Source: JAZNQN01 sp045590195 (GTDB taxonomy: Bacteria; Bacillota; Clostridia; UMGS1883; UMGS1540). Taken from it: a DNA stretch of 64,000 nt. The notes under the pieces are model-generated. The model was not told the DNA's origin, searched no databases, and saw only the letters and a program-made list of their open reading frames with translations. How positions within the stretch are numbered: position 1 is the stretch's first letter; each line of letters starts with the position of its first letter. A program made the position numbers and the translations under genes. Of the stretch, positions 48,449 through 57,888 are shown one piece after another. The stretch spans positions 142,845-206,844 of the forward strand of contig JAZNQN010000044.1 in NCBI GenBank assembly GCA_045590195.1, given 5' to 3'.

Positions 48449-50009
48449 TCTCTATTGGCAATATAATTTTTGATTTATCAAGATAAACTGTGTTTCTTGC
48501 AATGCGTGCAGTAGTCTGCTCAGAGAAAAGGCCTTTCTGATTTGTATGCCTTACATAAGAAAATGCATTTGCAGAAGAAATATCAATTCTAAGCCTTTCG
48601 CCTTTTTTAATAAGAAAAGCGTGGTCATCAAAAGTAAACTGAAGCTCAACCTCTGTATTTGGTTTATAATCGCCCATTTCGTGGCAAAGGGTTTTAATAT
48701 CATCACGAAGGCCAAAGTCGCCCCCTGTTTTTTCAATACTTGTACGGATATAAAAACAGGTATCTTCACAATCTGACGAAACTGAAAGCTTGGCCCCCAT
48801 TTTGCCTTTTACGAGAGTATCTTCTTCGAAATAAGGCGTGTAAACTGTTATTATATCACGTCTTTCAAATGGTTTATTCTCATAAGCAGGGCCGCCGAAG
48901 TTTGTTGAAAGGCCACCCGGGAACTGCGGCGCATCAAAGGGGTTATATGTATAAGTTTTACTGCTCTGACCAAGTATGATTTCCATTTCGGAATTGGCAG
49001 TATAAAAATCGTCACAAGTCCATTTATTAAGAAAATCGGTATAATAAGTTACTTTTCCTTTCTCGAAAGGAGCTTCTCCCGCTCCCCTTATGCTGTCAAG
49101 CCACTGAATGGTATACTGAGGAAAAGTTTCGTCCCCACATCCGCCGGGGAAATTTATGGGACAGGTGGCCGGGTTATCGCTATGGTCATAAGCTGTAACC
49201 AAAAGTGCGCAGTTTTTCTTTGTTTCATCGCTTAAACTGTTCCAAGTATCAAAAACGCCGCCTTCAAAAATATCATACCAGCCTGTTTGAAAAAGAATAG
49301 GAATTTTTGCATTTTTAACTGCATCTCTGGCATAAAGGCCGCCATCGGGTGTTTGCCAGTATTCATCTTCTTTTTTAGGGTGTTTAAGCATTTCGTCAAA
49401 GGCAGGTGCCTCCTCTCCGAAAAGTGCCTCGGTAAATTTTGATAAAGGCAGTGTATTAAAATTACCCCTTGTATAATTTGCCCTCCCCGGATCATCCTTT
49501 TTATAAAGCTCGGTAACGTACCAGTCACCCATAAGGCCTATTTTAAAGTTGCCGTTTCTGTATGCAAAATTATATCTCTCCGCATCTTTAACCTTTAAAA
49601 CTGCGCCTTTAATATCATCGGCAAAAGGCGCTGTGAGATAGTGAACTTCAGCACAATAGCTTCCGCCAACAAGATAAATTTCGCCGTTATAGAAGCTTTG
49701 ATGCCTTACATATTCATGAAGTGCCAGCCCATCTACCCTTTCGTTTACAAAGGGAATACATTCTCCGCTGCTTTTTCCCCTGCCGCGAACATGCTGAATT
49801 ATTATGGCATAGCCTCTTTCAAGCCATACTTCGTGATCCGCCAGATAAGAAAGAAATACGCCTTCCTCGCTTTTATTCTGAACAGATGTTACATAAGGCG
49901 TTCTCATAATAATCGATGGGAATTTGCCCTCTTTACGTGGCAACAAAACCACAGTATAAAGCTTATTGCCTTCACTTTCAACATAGTCGTAATAACCAAA
50001 ATATTTCAT
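48444..50009 (-). CDS. CocE/NonD-family hydrolase (X-Pro dipeptidyl-peptidase-like)
   Basis: 521 aa, no signal peptide. Alpha/beta hydrolase half: IIMRTPYVTS, IIQHVRGRGKSSGE, nucleophile elbow YLVGGSYCAEVHYL (Ser), catalytic Asp near ILFQTGWYDIFEGG and His near VTAYDHSDNP. The C-terminal ~200 residues form the jelly-roll domain of this family (VKGKMGAKLSVSSDCEDT). Members cleave esters, amides or X-prolyl dipeptides. It is one base downstream of the MATE gene. Confidence 0.85.
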   Translation of the reverse strand: MKYFGYYDYVESEGNKLYTVVLLPRKEGKFPSIIMRTPYVTSVQNKSEEGVFLSYLADHEVWLERGYAIIIQHVRGRGKSSGECIPFVNERVDGLALHEYVRHQSFYNGEIYLVGGSYCAEVHYLTAPFADDIKGAVLKVKDAERYNFAYRNGNFKIGLMGDWYVTELYKKDDPGRANYTRGNFNTLPLSKFTEALFGEEAPAFDEMLKHPKKEDEYWQTPDGGLYARDAVKNAKIPILFQTGWYDIFEGGVFDTWNSLSDETKKNCALLVTAYDHSDNPATCPINFPGGCGDETFPQYTIQWLDSIRGAGEAPFEKGKVTYYTDFLNKWTCDDFYTANSEMEIILGQSSKTYTYNPFDAPQFPGGLSTNFGGPAYENKPFERRDIITVYTPYFEEDTLVKGKMGAKLSVSSDCEDTCFYIRTSIEKTGGDFGLRDDIKTLCHEMGDYKPNTEVELQFTFDDHAFLIKKGERLRIDISSANAFSYVRHTNQKGLFSEQTTARIARNTVYLDKSKIILPIEK

Positions 50010-50010
50010 A

Positions 50011-51375
50011 TTAAAGCTCCTCCGCCAAAGTTTTTCTTTTTTTCCATTTACCCGACAAAAAGTATATCATACTTGGCACAGCATAGCCGTAAGGTGCAAG
50101 TGCATAGCCCAGAACAAAGCCGTAAAAGCCCCAGCCCAAGGCAATACCGAAAAGCCAGCTTAAACCAATTCTAAGCAAAACGCCATCGAGCATGGCAAGT
50201 ATCATACTCAGTTTCCCATGGCCTATGCCCTGAATAAACGCGCCGCTTCCGCGCATTATGGCAAATGCAGGAAACATCCAAAGTATTGCCGCAATAAATG
50301 TTTTTGACATATCCCAAACAGCAACATCATCAGAGAAAACCATAAACAGCTGTTTGCCGAAAAACAGATACATTATCATACAAACAGCGGTAAAGGAAAC
50401 GCCGAAAATAATTGCCCACCAAACTGTTTTAATGGCTCTTTTTTGTTTGCCTGCACCAATATTCTGGCTTATCATTGGCATTGCGCCATACTGAATGCCC
50501 TGTGAAACTTTGTTTATTATATCGTCAATTCTAACGCCTACGCCAAAGGTTGCCGAGGCTACAACGCCAATACTGTTTATAATTGAATTTACAAAAAGCA
50601 TTGATAAATTTATAAAGCCTGACTGCACTGCCATTGGCGTACCAAGTTCAATAATCATTTTGGCGTAGTTTTTATTTATTTTAAGGTTTTCCTTTTGAAA
50701 ATCAAAGCCAAAATAAAGCCTGTTAACATAAAGATAATAAACTGAAAAAATAAGCGACACCGCCTGGCCGATTATTGTAGCCCATGCCGCACCTGCAACG
50801 CCAAAGCCCATAATGCCCGTAAACAAAATATCAAGCACTAAATTTACTACCGATGCAATTACAATAAAGAGGAGCGGCCGCTTCGAATCGCCCATTCCCC
50901 TTAAAACGGCTGAAACCATATTATATCCCGCAGTAAACACAATGCCCGCTCCGCAGATAAGCATATAGTCGGAAGCCATTTTGTAAGACTCGGGCGGAAC
51001 GTTCATAAGGCGCATAATACTATCTTTAAACAAAAATACAATGGCAGTAAAAACTATTGAAACTATTAAAAGAATATCAAGAAGTGTTCCAATAATACTG
51101 CTTATTTTTTCTTTTTTACCTGAGCCTATTGCCTGGGAAATTAAAACCTGCCCCGCATTTGATATACCAAGGCAAACCATTGTTGCAAGGTTTATAATAA
51201 GGCTGCTTAGAGAAACTGCCGAAAGGCCTGCTGTTCCAACATAGCGGCCAACTATCATCATATCAATTGTACTGTAAAAAACCTGAAGGGCATTTGATGC
51301 CATAAACGGCAGCATAAACCAGAAAAGCTGACGTGGTATGCTTCCTTCGGTAAAATCTTTTGCTAAATTTTTCAT
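50011..51375 (-). CDS. MATE-family efflux transporter
   Basis: 454 aa, twelve transmembrane helices in two MatE repeats. Family features: PRQLFWFMLPFMASNALQVF then YSTIDMMIVGRYVGTAGLSA at the N-terminus and VKSAIDDIINKVSQG-like VGVRIDDIINKVSQGIQYGA at the start of the second repeat. Exports cationic drugs or metabolites with Na or H antiport. Adjacent on both sides to minus-strand genes with gaps of 1 and 8 bases, so one operon with the hydrolase and the YitT gene. Confidence 0.93.
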   Translation of the reverse strand: MKNLAKDFTEGSIPRQLFWFMLPFMASNALQVFYSTIDMMIVGRYVGTAGLSAVSLSSLIINLATMVCLGISNAGQVLISQAIGSGKKEKISSIIGTLLDILLIVSIVFTAIVFLFKDSIMRLMNVPPESYKMASDYMLICGAGIVFTAGYNMVSAVLRGMGDSKRPLLFIVIASVVNLVLDILFTGIMGFGVAGAAWATIIGQAVSLIFSVYYLYVNRLYFGFDFQKENLKINKNYAKMIIELGTPMAVQSGFINLSMLFVNSIINSIGVVASATFGVGVRIDDIINKVSQGIQYGAMPMISQNIGAGKQKRAIKTVWWAIIFGVSFTAVCMIMYLFFGKQLFMVFSDDVAVWDMSKTFIAAILWMFPAFAIMRGSGAFIQGIGHGKLSMILAMLDGVLLRIGLSWLFGIALGWGFYGFVLGYALAPYGYAVPSMIYFLSGKWKKRKTLAEEL

Positions 51376-51383
51376 TTTTTATC

Positions 51384-52250
51384 CTACTTTGCAATATCTG
51401 TTTTATTCCATCTGAAATTTCCCCAAACGCCGTTTACATCGCCAAAATACAAAAAGGAATCGGGGTATTTTCTTGAAAGCTTTATAAGCTCGTTCATCTG
51501 ATGAATATTTATTAAAGTTACAATCATTGTTTTCTCGTTGCCTGTAAACATTCCGCTGCATTTAATCTCGGTTGCGCCGTGTTTTAAATTAAGCAGAATA
51601 TCTTCTTTGAATTTTTCCGGCTCGCTTGTAATTATTCTTACTTCAACGGCGTTTCTTGTAGTTTTTAAAACGTGATTCATGGCAATATTGAATATCATCA
51701 TCTGCACAACCGACATAATAACGCTTTCAATATTTTTATAAACAAAAAACGAAAGGCCTATTATTATGTAGCAAAAAAGCGAAATAAGGTTTTCAATATT
51801 AAGATATGGCTTTTTCTTTTGCACCATTGAGGCAATAATGTCAACCCCGCCTGTTGAGCCGCCTATTTTAATCATAAAAGCCGTTCTTGCGCCAAGCATT
51901 ATGCCTGATGCAAAAACTGAAATCCAGGTGTTATTTGCCGATATATATTCGGGCGCTCCTATTTTTTCCATAAAAATCATCGCCACCGATGACAAAACCG
52001 TAAAAATTGCAGTATAGCAAACGTATTTGCGGCTTATGAAAAACCACGCCACTAAAAGAAGCGGTATGTTTATTGCAAGAGAAACATAACCCATATTTAT
52101 ACCTGTAAGGCGCTGTGTCATAAGGGCAATACCGTCAATTCCGCTTGGTGCAAAATTTGCAGGGTTTACAAAGGTATAAAGCCCTACCGCAGAAAGACAA
52201 GCGGCAAAAGCAGTAATTAAAAGCTCCCATATTACACGGGTTTTCTTCAT
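51384..52250 (-). CDS. YitT-family membrane protein
   Basis: 288 aa from ATG 52250 (GAGGTGA site). Five or six transmembrane helices in the first ~200 residues (ALYTFVNPANFAPSG-like GLYTFVNPANFAPSGIDGIA, GGSTGGVDIIASMVQKKKPY), followed by a cytosolic DUF2179 domain (VRIITSEPEKFKEDIL to PDSFLYFGDVNGVWGNF). Function is not established. It comes after the remnant of an activase gene. Confidence 0.92.
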   Translation of the reverse strand: MKKTRVIWELLITAFAACLSAVGLYTFVNPANFAPSGIDGIALMTQRLTGINMGYVSLAINIPLLLVAWFFISRKYVCYTAIFTVLSSVAMIFMEKIGAPEYISANNTWISVFASGIMLGARTAFMIKIGGSTGGVDIIASMVQKKKPYLNIENLISLFCYIIIGLSFFVYKNIESVIMSVVQMMIFNIAMNHVLKTTRNAVEVRIITSEPEKFKEDILLNLKHGATEIKCSGMFTGNEKTMIVTLINIHQMNELIKLSRKYPDSFLYFGDVNGVWGNFRWNKTDIAK

Positions 52251-52313
52251 AAAAATCACCTCGTTATCATATGGGAGCTATTTTATCACAAATTATTTAT
52301 AATTTCAATAATT

Positions 52314-52446
52314 TTACTTAAATTGATACATCTTTTTCACTGCCCTGATTTCTTCGTCGAATGCCTTTAAATCATAGAGGAAAACATCGTTGTTCTTATA
52401 CCGTTGCCATCATGAACCGCAAAGCGTTTTATTTCAAATATTTCTC
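52314..52446 (-). pseudogene. Deletion remnant of a glycyl-radical-enzyme activase (PflA-like)
   Basis: Directly after the glycyl-radical enzyme stop, the minus strand encodes GEIFEIKRFAVHDGNGIRTT. This is the conserved N-terminus of PflA-type radical-SAM activases (normally IKRFAVHDGDGIRTTVFLKGC). The frame then breaks, and about 20 bases later another frame reads FLYDLKAFDEE, which matches an internal activase segment, before a stop. The CxxxCxxC iron-sulfur motif and nearly all of the ~260-residue protein are missing, and no start codon remains in frame. So a large internal deletion removed the gene. The AGGAG site still stands in front. Confidence 0.82.
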
Positions 52447-54669
52447 CTAAATTATGTTTTCTGCCCTTAGTATATAAGCATCCTGTTCTTTTTTGTTCAT
52501 ATTGTTCCAAAGGGTATTCCAGCCACACACACGTACCTGAAGATTTTCATATTTTTCAGGATTTTTCTGTGCATCACGAAGGGTTTCAGGGTTGAAAATA
52601 TTAAAGTGAATTGATTCTCCGCCTTTTTTCATATATGTATCCAAAACTGCGTAAAAAGCGGCAAGGCCTTCTTCCCCTTCAACAGCCGTTGGATGAAGCA
52701 TTACATCAAGACAAAAGCCTGTAGTGCAAAGCGAAACATCAATTTCTGTTGCCGAGTTTATAAGTGCTGTTACACCGTTTTTGTCAGCTCCCGGTGCAGG
52801 CGATGCATTTTTTGATGTTTCATCACCCTTATATCTGCCATCGGGCGTTGCTTTAAGCTTTTCTCCATGAATTATAAATGCCCTTGCAGAATGCAGTTCC
52901 ATACCGTAACCACATCCGTGAGCGTTTTTTCTGTTAGCAATAAGGTTATACACAAAGTGTACAATTGCTGCAGCATAGCTATCGGCCTTTTTATCGCCGT
53001 TGCCGTATTTGTGCTTACAGTTTTTAGCTTTTGCTCTCAGGCTTTCATAGCCTTCCCAGTTTAAATCAATTGCCTTTTTCATTTCTTCAAGTGTAACAGT
53101 TTTTTCATCATAAACAAGTGTACAAACCGCCATAAGCGCATCAACAGCACTTGCAAGGCCTGAAAGCAGTATTCCCGAGCCGTTGTTGAGCCCTCCATCC
53201 AAAGCATCGGTCATTTTGTTTACGCAGGCAGGCATTGTTGCCGAAAACAAAAGCGAAGGATTTACCTCCTGAACCTTTGTTTCCATTATATTAAGTGCTC
53301 CAAGGTAAGTATTTACCATATTCTCAAGCTGAACAAGGTATGCCTTGTAAAACTCATCGAATGTGACAAAATTTTCGCCTGTTTTTACGCCGATATGTTT
53401 TCCCGAGATTTCATCGTAGCCGTTATCAAGTACCAGAGAAACGCCTTTAAGAGCGCTGAAGTACGCACCTGAAATTCCTACTGCACTTGCCTTTGCAGTG
53501 TTTTCATAGCAACCGGTAATAATACCCTCAACCGCTTTTTCATAGCTTAAGCCTTTTGACATTAAATTTTCCGTTACCGCATCGCCATTTACAAATACAA
53601 TGCTGCTTACGCCTCTTCTTATCATATCAAGCCCTTTTAATATAAAATCCTTTGGAGTTGATTTGTTTATTTTGAGCTGAATTTTTGGGTTATATATGGC
53701 AAGCTCATTGTAAACATCCAAAATAAGATATGAAAGCTCGCTTACCTTTGTGCTACCGTCAACATTCATTCCGCCAAGAAACATAGGCTGTCCCCAGTAA
53801 TTGCCAATAGCTGAAAACTTCATGAGAAAATAGCCTATAAATTCGCCTATTTCTTCTTTTGTGTATTTGCCGCTTTCAATATCTTTTTTGAAAAATGAGT
53901 AAAGAGTACTGTCAAGCCCATATCCCAGTGTTCTTACCTGATAGTGTTCAATATGCTCACTTATCATAAAGTAAATATAAATAATCTGCAGCGCTTCAAA
54001 TGTATCACCGGGTGCACCATCACGCAGATTTTTAAGGCAGGCGGCAACTTTTTTCGCCTTGTCATGCTCTTTTGTAAGAGCATATTTATAAAGCCTGTCA
54101 ATAAAGCGGATAATTGCACTGTATTCAATTTTTAACCCCTGAAAAAATGCTATTTGCTTTTGTGTTTTGTTTTCAATTTTTTCAAAGCACTCTTCCGCTC
54201 TTTTTAAAATGCCCGAAAAGCCAAGGGCCATAATGCTGTCCCAGTCAGGCACAGTATGGTCAAAGTCAAGTCCGCCATATGCCATGCCTGCCTCGGAGTA
54301 TTCTTTTAAAACTTTATTGGCATCGGGCAATGATGAGCAAAGCTCATCTTCCCATTTATATACACAGTACTTTGAAATAGGCCTTGCCCAAGTGTAAAAG
54401 CCTATAAAATAATCGCTTTCTGATACATCAATTCTGGTATTATCAAGTACATATTCAAAAAGCTTTGCCTTATATATGGGGCGAGGTTTACCCTCAAGCT
54501 CTTTTGAAAGGCGCAAAAGGCCTTCGTCAATTTCCTTATCAGAAAGACCTGTACTTTCATCATAGTCATAACCATGGTAATTCCATCTTAAAAATGAATT
54601 AAAATCCTCACCTGGAATATGATATTTTCTTTCAATAGTACTTCTGTCTTTATCAAGTGTTTTAAACAT
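52447..54669 (-). CDS. Pyruvate formate-lyase-like glycyl radical enzyme
   Basis: 740 aa from ATG 54669 (AGAGGTGA site). The active-site cysteine motif TGCYENTAKAS places Cys387 and Glu389 as in diol/choline-type enzymes (GCxE). The glycyl-radical motif near the end reads LQVRVCGWN, with Gly716 kept but Trp in place of the usual Tyr. Both residues needed for catalysis are present. The reaction is unknown: the GCxE motif argues against classical pyruvate formate-lyase (which has two adjacent cysteines) and for a dehydratase or lyase type. Oxygen-sensitive; needs a radical-SAM activase, whose adjacent gene is destroyed. Divergent from an AraC regulator. Confidence 0.88.
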   Translation of the reverse strand: MFKTLDKDRSTIERKYHIPGEDFNSFLRWNYHGYDYDESTGLSDKEIDEGLLRLSKELEGKPRPIYKAKLFEYVLDNTRIDVSESDYFIGFYTWARPISKYCVYKWEDELCSSLPDANKVLKEYSEAGMAYGGLDFDHTVPDWDSIMALGFSGILKRAEECFEKIENKTQKQIAFFQGLKIEYSAIIRFIDRLYKYALTKEHDKAKKVAACLKNLRDGAPGDTFEALQIIYIYFMISEHIEHYQVRTLGYGLDSTLYSFFKKDIESGKYTKEEIGEFIGYFLMKFSAIGNYWGQPMFLGGMNVDGSTKVSELSYLILDVYNELAIYNPKIQLKINKSTPKDFILKGLDMIRRGVSSIVFVNGDAVTENLMSKGLSYEKAVEGIITGCYENTAKASAVGISGAYFSALKGVSLVLDNGYDEISGKHIGVKTGENFVTFDEFYKAYLVQLENMVNTYLGALNIMETKVQEVNPSLLFSATMPACVNKMTDALDGGLNNGSGILLSGLASAVDALMAVCTLVYDEKTVTLEEMKKAIDLNWEGYESLRAKAKNCKHKYGNGDKKADSYAAAIVHFVYNLIANRKNAHGCGYGMELHSARAFIIHGEKLKATPDGRYKGDETSKNASPAPGADKNGVTALINSATEIDVSLCTTGFCLDVMLHPTAVEGEEGLAAFYAVLDTYMKKGGESIHFNIFNPETLRDAQKNPEKYENLQVRVCGWNTLWNNMNKKEQDAYILRAENII

Positions 54670-54733
54670 ATAATCACCTCTAGGTTTATTATACATAAAT
54701 CCTGTAAAAGGTAAATATATATTTCAAAAATAC

Positions 54734-54762
54734 TTGACCAAATCAAAACTAAAGTTTATAAT
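54734..54762 (+). promoter_or_regulatory. Promoter for the AraC regulator gene
   Basis: -35 TTGACC (54734-54739), 17-base spacer, -10 TATAAT (54757-54762). The opposite strand has TTTACC-16-TATAAT for the glycyl-radical enzyme gene (about 54687-54714), so the two promoters face away from a ~20-base centre. Confidence 0.75.
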
Positions 54763-54781
54763 TGAAACGGAGGTTGATTTT

Positions 54782-55567
54782 ATGGAGCAGTTTGCAAATT
54801 ACGATTTTAATATTGAAAAAATAGTTCTCGCTTGCTTTGTACCGGGCGGCACAGGGAAGGTAACTCATAAAAACAGGCCAAGCCACGGGCTGGCACTTCA
54901 TGTTGACGGCGAGAAGGAACACATATTTTCAAGCGGCGAAAAAATTGTTGTAAAACAAAACGAAATTATATATCTCCCCAAAGGGTCAGACTACACTGTT
55001 AAAGTAATTTCTCCGGGCGACTGCTATGCCATAAACTTTGATATTTCGGAAAATATATCTTTTCCTCCCATTCGTTTTTCCTGCAAAAATACTTCAAGCT
55101 TTATTAAGTATTTTAAAAGTGCAACCGGCTGTTGGGCGAACAAAAAAAACGGCTTCGCACTTAAATGCAAAGCCGAGCTTTATAATATTTTATACGCTAT
55201 CCAAAGCGAATATTTTTCTGATTATCTTCCAAAGGGAAAGTTTGAAATAATCCGCCAAGGCTGTGAATATATTCATTCAAATTATTGCCGCGAAATTATT
55301 AGTGTTGAAGCCTTGGCGAAAATGTGTAACATTTCTCCCGAGTATTTCAGGAAAATTTTTAAAAGCTTTTATGGCGTTTCTCCAGTTCAATACATTGCAA
55401 ATTTAAAGCTTACACACGCAAAAGAGCTGATTGAATCGGGGCTTTATTCAGTTACAACTGCCGCCGAAGCATCAGGCTTTAGCGATATGAGCTACTTCAG
55501 CCGTGAATTTAAAAAAGCTTTTGACATATCGCCCAGAGAATATAAGAAACAAATTTCTTATATGTAA
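54782..55567 (+). CDS. AraC-family transcriptional regulator
   Basis: 261 aa from ATG 54782 with GGAGGT upstream; the extended frame to 54734 overlaps the promoter. N-terminal cupin-like sensor (LHVDGEKEHIFSSGEKIVVK, IYLPKGSDYTVKVISPGDCY). The C-terminal double helix-turn-helix about 165-261 (SVEALAKMCNISPEYFRKIF and TTAAEASGFSDMSYFSREFK). Position divergent from the glycyl-radical enzyme gene suggests it controls it in response to the substrate. Its 3' end overlaps the convergent PHP gene by 10 bases. Confidence 0.9.
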   Translation: MEQFANYDFNIEKIVLACFVPGGTGKVTHKNRPSHGLALHVDGEKEHIFSSGEKIVVKQNEIIYLPKGSDYTVKVISPGDCYAINFDISENISFPPIRFSCKNTSSFIKYFKSATGCWANKKNGFALKCKAELYNILYAIQSEYFSDYLPKGKFEIIRQGCEYIHSNYCREIISVEALAKMCNISPEYFRKIFKSFYGVSPVQYIANLKLTHAKELIESGLYSVTTAAEASGFSDMSYFSREFKKAFDISPREYKKQISYM

Positions 55568-56238
55568 TTTTCAATTAATTTATAATTTTCACTTTGCAAA
55601 GTTTTTACAAGCTCTGCCGAAGAAGTTATTTTTTCCTTTGTTTCAATTCCGCCTCTGCCAAGGTGAAATTTTTCGTGAAAATCGGAGCCTGATGTAACGG
55701 CTTTTCCGAAATGCGTGGCATACATTTTTGCCAAATCGTTACATATTTTTTCCGATGCGCCGTTATGCACTTCCAAACCGAAAAGACAATCGGGTTTAAA
55801 AATGGTCATACCGTATCTGAAAGGATGGGCCTGAACAATTACCGCTTTTTCTGGCAGTATTTTTGCCATTTCTTCGACATTTTCAAGGGTACAGAGAAAA
55901 GGCAAACTATAAAAATCTTCTTCCTCAAGGCCGTATACAAGATAATCGTTATCCGTATTTTTAAAGCGCACCTCTGCCCCGCAAAGCACCGAAAAGCCTT
56001 TTTTCTCGCCTTCATTTTTTGCGCTGTAATATCCTTTTAAATACCTATCAATTATTCTTTTGTGGTCAGCGCCTGATATTTCTTCTTTAAACCAATCGAA
56101 AAATCCTGCAAAGCAGTGGTCGGTTATAACTATGCCGCTGTAACCTGCATCTTTATAAAGATTTACCATTTCCGCTCCGCTAAAATGCGCAACCGTGTCG
56201 CAATCAGCGGTGTGTGCGTGAAGCTCGTATTTATACAT
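55558..56238 (-). CDS. PHP-domain phosphoesterase
   Basis: 226 aa. Metal ligands ELHAHTADCD (HxH), GIVITDHCFAGFFDW, AEVRF and a C-terminal TSGSDFHEKFHLGRGG (Asp, His). All the normal PHP ligands appear to be present. 9 bases after a second PHP gene. Probable phosphatase of a small phosphorylated metabolite; no stronger assignment is possible. Confidence 0.82.
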   Translation of the reverse strand: MYKYELHAHTADCDTVAHFSGAEMVNLYKDAGYSGIVITDHCFAGFFDWFKEEISGADHKRIIDRYLKGYYSAKNEGEKKGFSVLCGAEVRFKNTDNDYLVYGLEEEDFYSLPFLCTLENVEEMAKILPEKAVIVQAHPFRYGMTIFKPDCLFGLEVHNGASEKICNDLAKMYATHFGKAVTSGSDFHEKFHLGRGGIETKEKITSSAELVKTLQSENYKLIENYI

Positions 56239-56247
56239 TTTTATCTC

Positions 56248-57060
56248 CTAAATCGAAACGGCCTTAAAGCCATCATCTGTAAGAACATATTTTTCGCTGA
56301 AACCGCAGTTTTTCAAAATTTCTTCCGCTCTTGAAAATTCAAAATCAAGCATTTTGCAGTTATGGCAGTCTGATGTTATAACTGCGCCAAAGCCCATTTT
56401 CTTAAACTCTTTTATTAGAATTTCTGCAGGATACGGATTTTTGCGGTAACCTCTTGCAACTGCGCCTGTATTCAGCTCAAAAAAAGGAATTTTGCCCGCA
56501 AGTGCCCTTATGGCATCTGTTGCGGCAGAGAGGTATTCATCAGATGTCACATCAAAAAAATTATAGTTATCTGAATGTTTTGTTATTAAATCAAAATGCC
56601 CCAAAATATCAAATTTTCCATATTCGGGCAAAAGTGAAATTGTTTTATAATACGCTTTTGCATATTCAATTCCGTCTCCGCCAAAATATTTATTTATAAT
56701 TTCTTCCACAACTTCGGCTGAGCGGTCAAATTCTACTATTCCATCTTCAGTTTCAAGGCAGTGAACAGAGCCTATAAGATAATCAAATCCGCTTAACTGC
56801 GGCTTTGAAAACATATCAAACTCAAGGCCTAAATAAACACCAATTTCGCCTTTATATTTTTCTTTAAGCCTTAAAATTTCTTTTTTATATTCTTCAGTTC
56901 TGTCGTTAAACTGCAAAAAATAAGGCGAAAAATCCATATATGAATGTTCTGAAAAGCCTATTGACGAAAAGCCCTTTTCTTTTGCCGCAAGAAGTATTTC
57001 CTCGGGAGTATCAACCCCGTCGTAAATTACCGAATGTGTATGTAAATTTTGCAGATACAT
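56248..57060 (-). CDS. Histidinol-phosphatase (HisJ/HisK)-type PHP protein
   Basis: 270 aa. LHTHSVIYDGVDTPEEILLA, GFSSIGFSEHSYMDFSP, GLEFDMFSKP, GSVHCLETEDG, DILGHFDLITKH and ITSDCHNCKML cover the trinuclear metal site of HisJ-type histidinol-phosphate phosphatases. Annotation as histidinol-phosphatase is by similarity; no other his genes are nearby, so the role in histidine synthesis is uncertain. Confidence 0.85.
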   Translation of the reverse strand: MYLQNLHTHSVIYDGVDTPEEILLAAKEKGFSSIGFSEHSYMDFSPYFLQFNDRTEEYKKEILRLKEKYKGEIGVYLGLEFDMFSKPQLSGFDYLIGSVHCLETEDGIVEFDRSAEVVEEIINKYFGGDGIEYAKAYYKTISLLPEYGKFDILGHFDLITKHSDNYNFFDVTSDEYLSAATDAIRALAGKIPFFELNTGAVARGYRKNPYPAEILIKEFKKMGFGAVITSDCHNCKMLDFEFSRAEEILKNCGFSEKYVLTDDGFKAVSI

Positions 57061-57077
57061 AATAAAACCCTTTCAAA

Positions 57078-57746
57078 TTAAAGCATTTCCAAAAACTTTT
57101 TCAGCTTTTGTGCAATAACTGCATTTCCGTTGTCATTTGGATGCAATCCGTCAGGCAAATATTTTTCCTGAATTTTTGAAATTTCAGGCTGAAGGCCGCT
57201 TGTGGCAAACAAATCAAGCACGGGAAGAGAATAATATTCCGCAACCTCTCTTATTATATTTACATAATCTTTAAGTACACCATAATCGCCGGGCTCTTTT
57301 GTTTCGGGGATTTTTGTTTCGTCAATTCTGTGAAGGGGAGTCATAATTACAATGGTTTTTCCCAGATATTTTTTAATAAGCCCGCTGAAAAGATAATGGC
57401 ATGCCCCGTAAAAGGTTTCGGGAGTTCTGTCAGAAAAAGTTCCAATTGCCGCATCGCCGTGGCCATAATCGTTTGTTCCGCCAAAAACAACTACTGCATC
57501 TGCATCATCGCTCATTTTATCAAATCTTTCGCAGAATGAATTTACATCTACATAGTCATCTTTTGGCCTTGAAGCCGTTCCCTTTTGCAAAGCAAATCTT
57601 GTTGCGCTTATTCCATAGTTTCTCGCCTCAGCAAGACCTGCCTCTTTTTTTAAAACTGCATGATATATCGTATCGTTACAGCTGGCGCCTACGCCTTCTG
57701 TAATACTGTCACCCAGAAAATTGATTTTAAGATTTTTAAGTTCCAT
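57078..57746 (-). CDS. SGNH/GDSL hydrolase
   Basis: 222 aa, no signal peptide. Four SGNH blocks: FLGDSITEGVGAS (Ser), ARNYGISATRFA (Gly), VVFGGTNDYGHGDA (Asn) and LPDGLHPNDNGNAV (Asp, His). Esterase or lipase/acetylxylan esterase-like; cytosolic. First gene of the minus-strand SGNH-PHP-PHP run, divergent from the T-box operon. Confidence 0.9.
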   Translation of the reverse strand: MELKNLKINFLGDSITEGVGASCNDTIYHAVLKKEAGLAEARNYGISATRFALQKGTASRPKDDYVDVNSFCERFDKMSDDADAVVVFGGTNDYGHGDAAIGTFSDRTPETFYGACHYLFSGLIKKYLGKTIVIMTPLHRIDETKIPETKEPGDYGVLKDYVNIIREVAEYYSLPVLDLFATSGLQPEISKIQEKYLPDGLHPNDNGNAVIAQKLKKFLEML

Positions 57747-57853
57747 ATTGTTTCTTTCCTTTATTACATTTTATTTAAACATTATACCAAACCTTTTAAA
57801 AACAGTCAACATTTACCAAAGAATAAAAATGAATAATTAAGGATAAAATATTA

Positions 57854-57882
57854 TTGACAACAAAAAAAATATTTGTTATAAT
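57854..57882 (+). promoter_or_regulatory. Promoter of the T-box operon
   Basis: -35 TTGACA (57854-57859), 17-base spacer, -10 TATAAT (57877-57882); both perfect. Transcription would start near 57889, at the base of T-box stem I. Confidence 0.9.
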
Positions 57883-57888
57883 ATTTAG

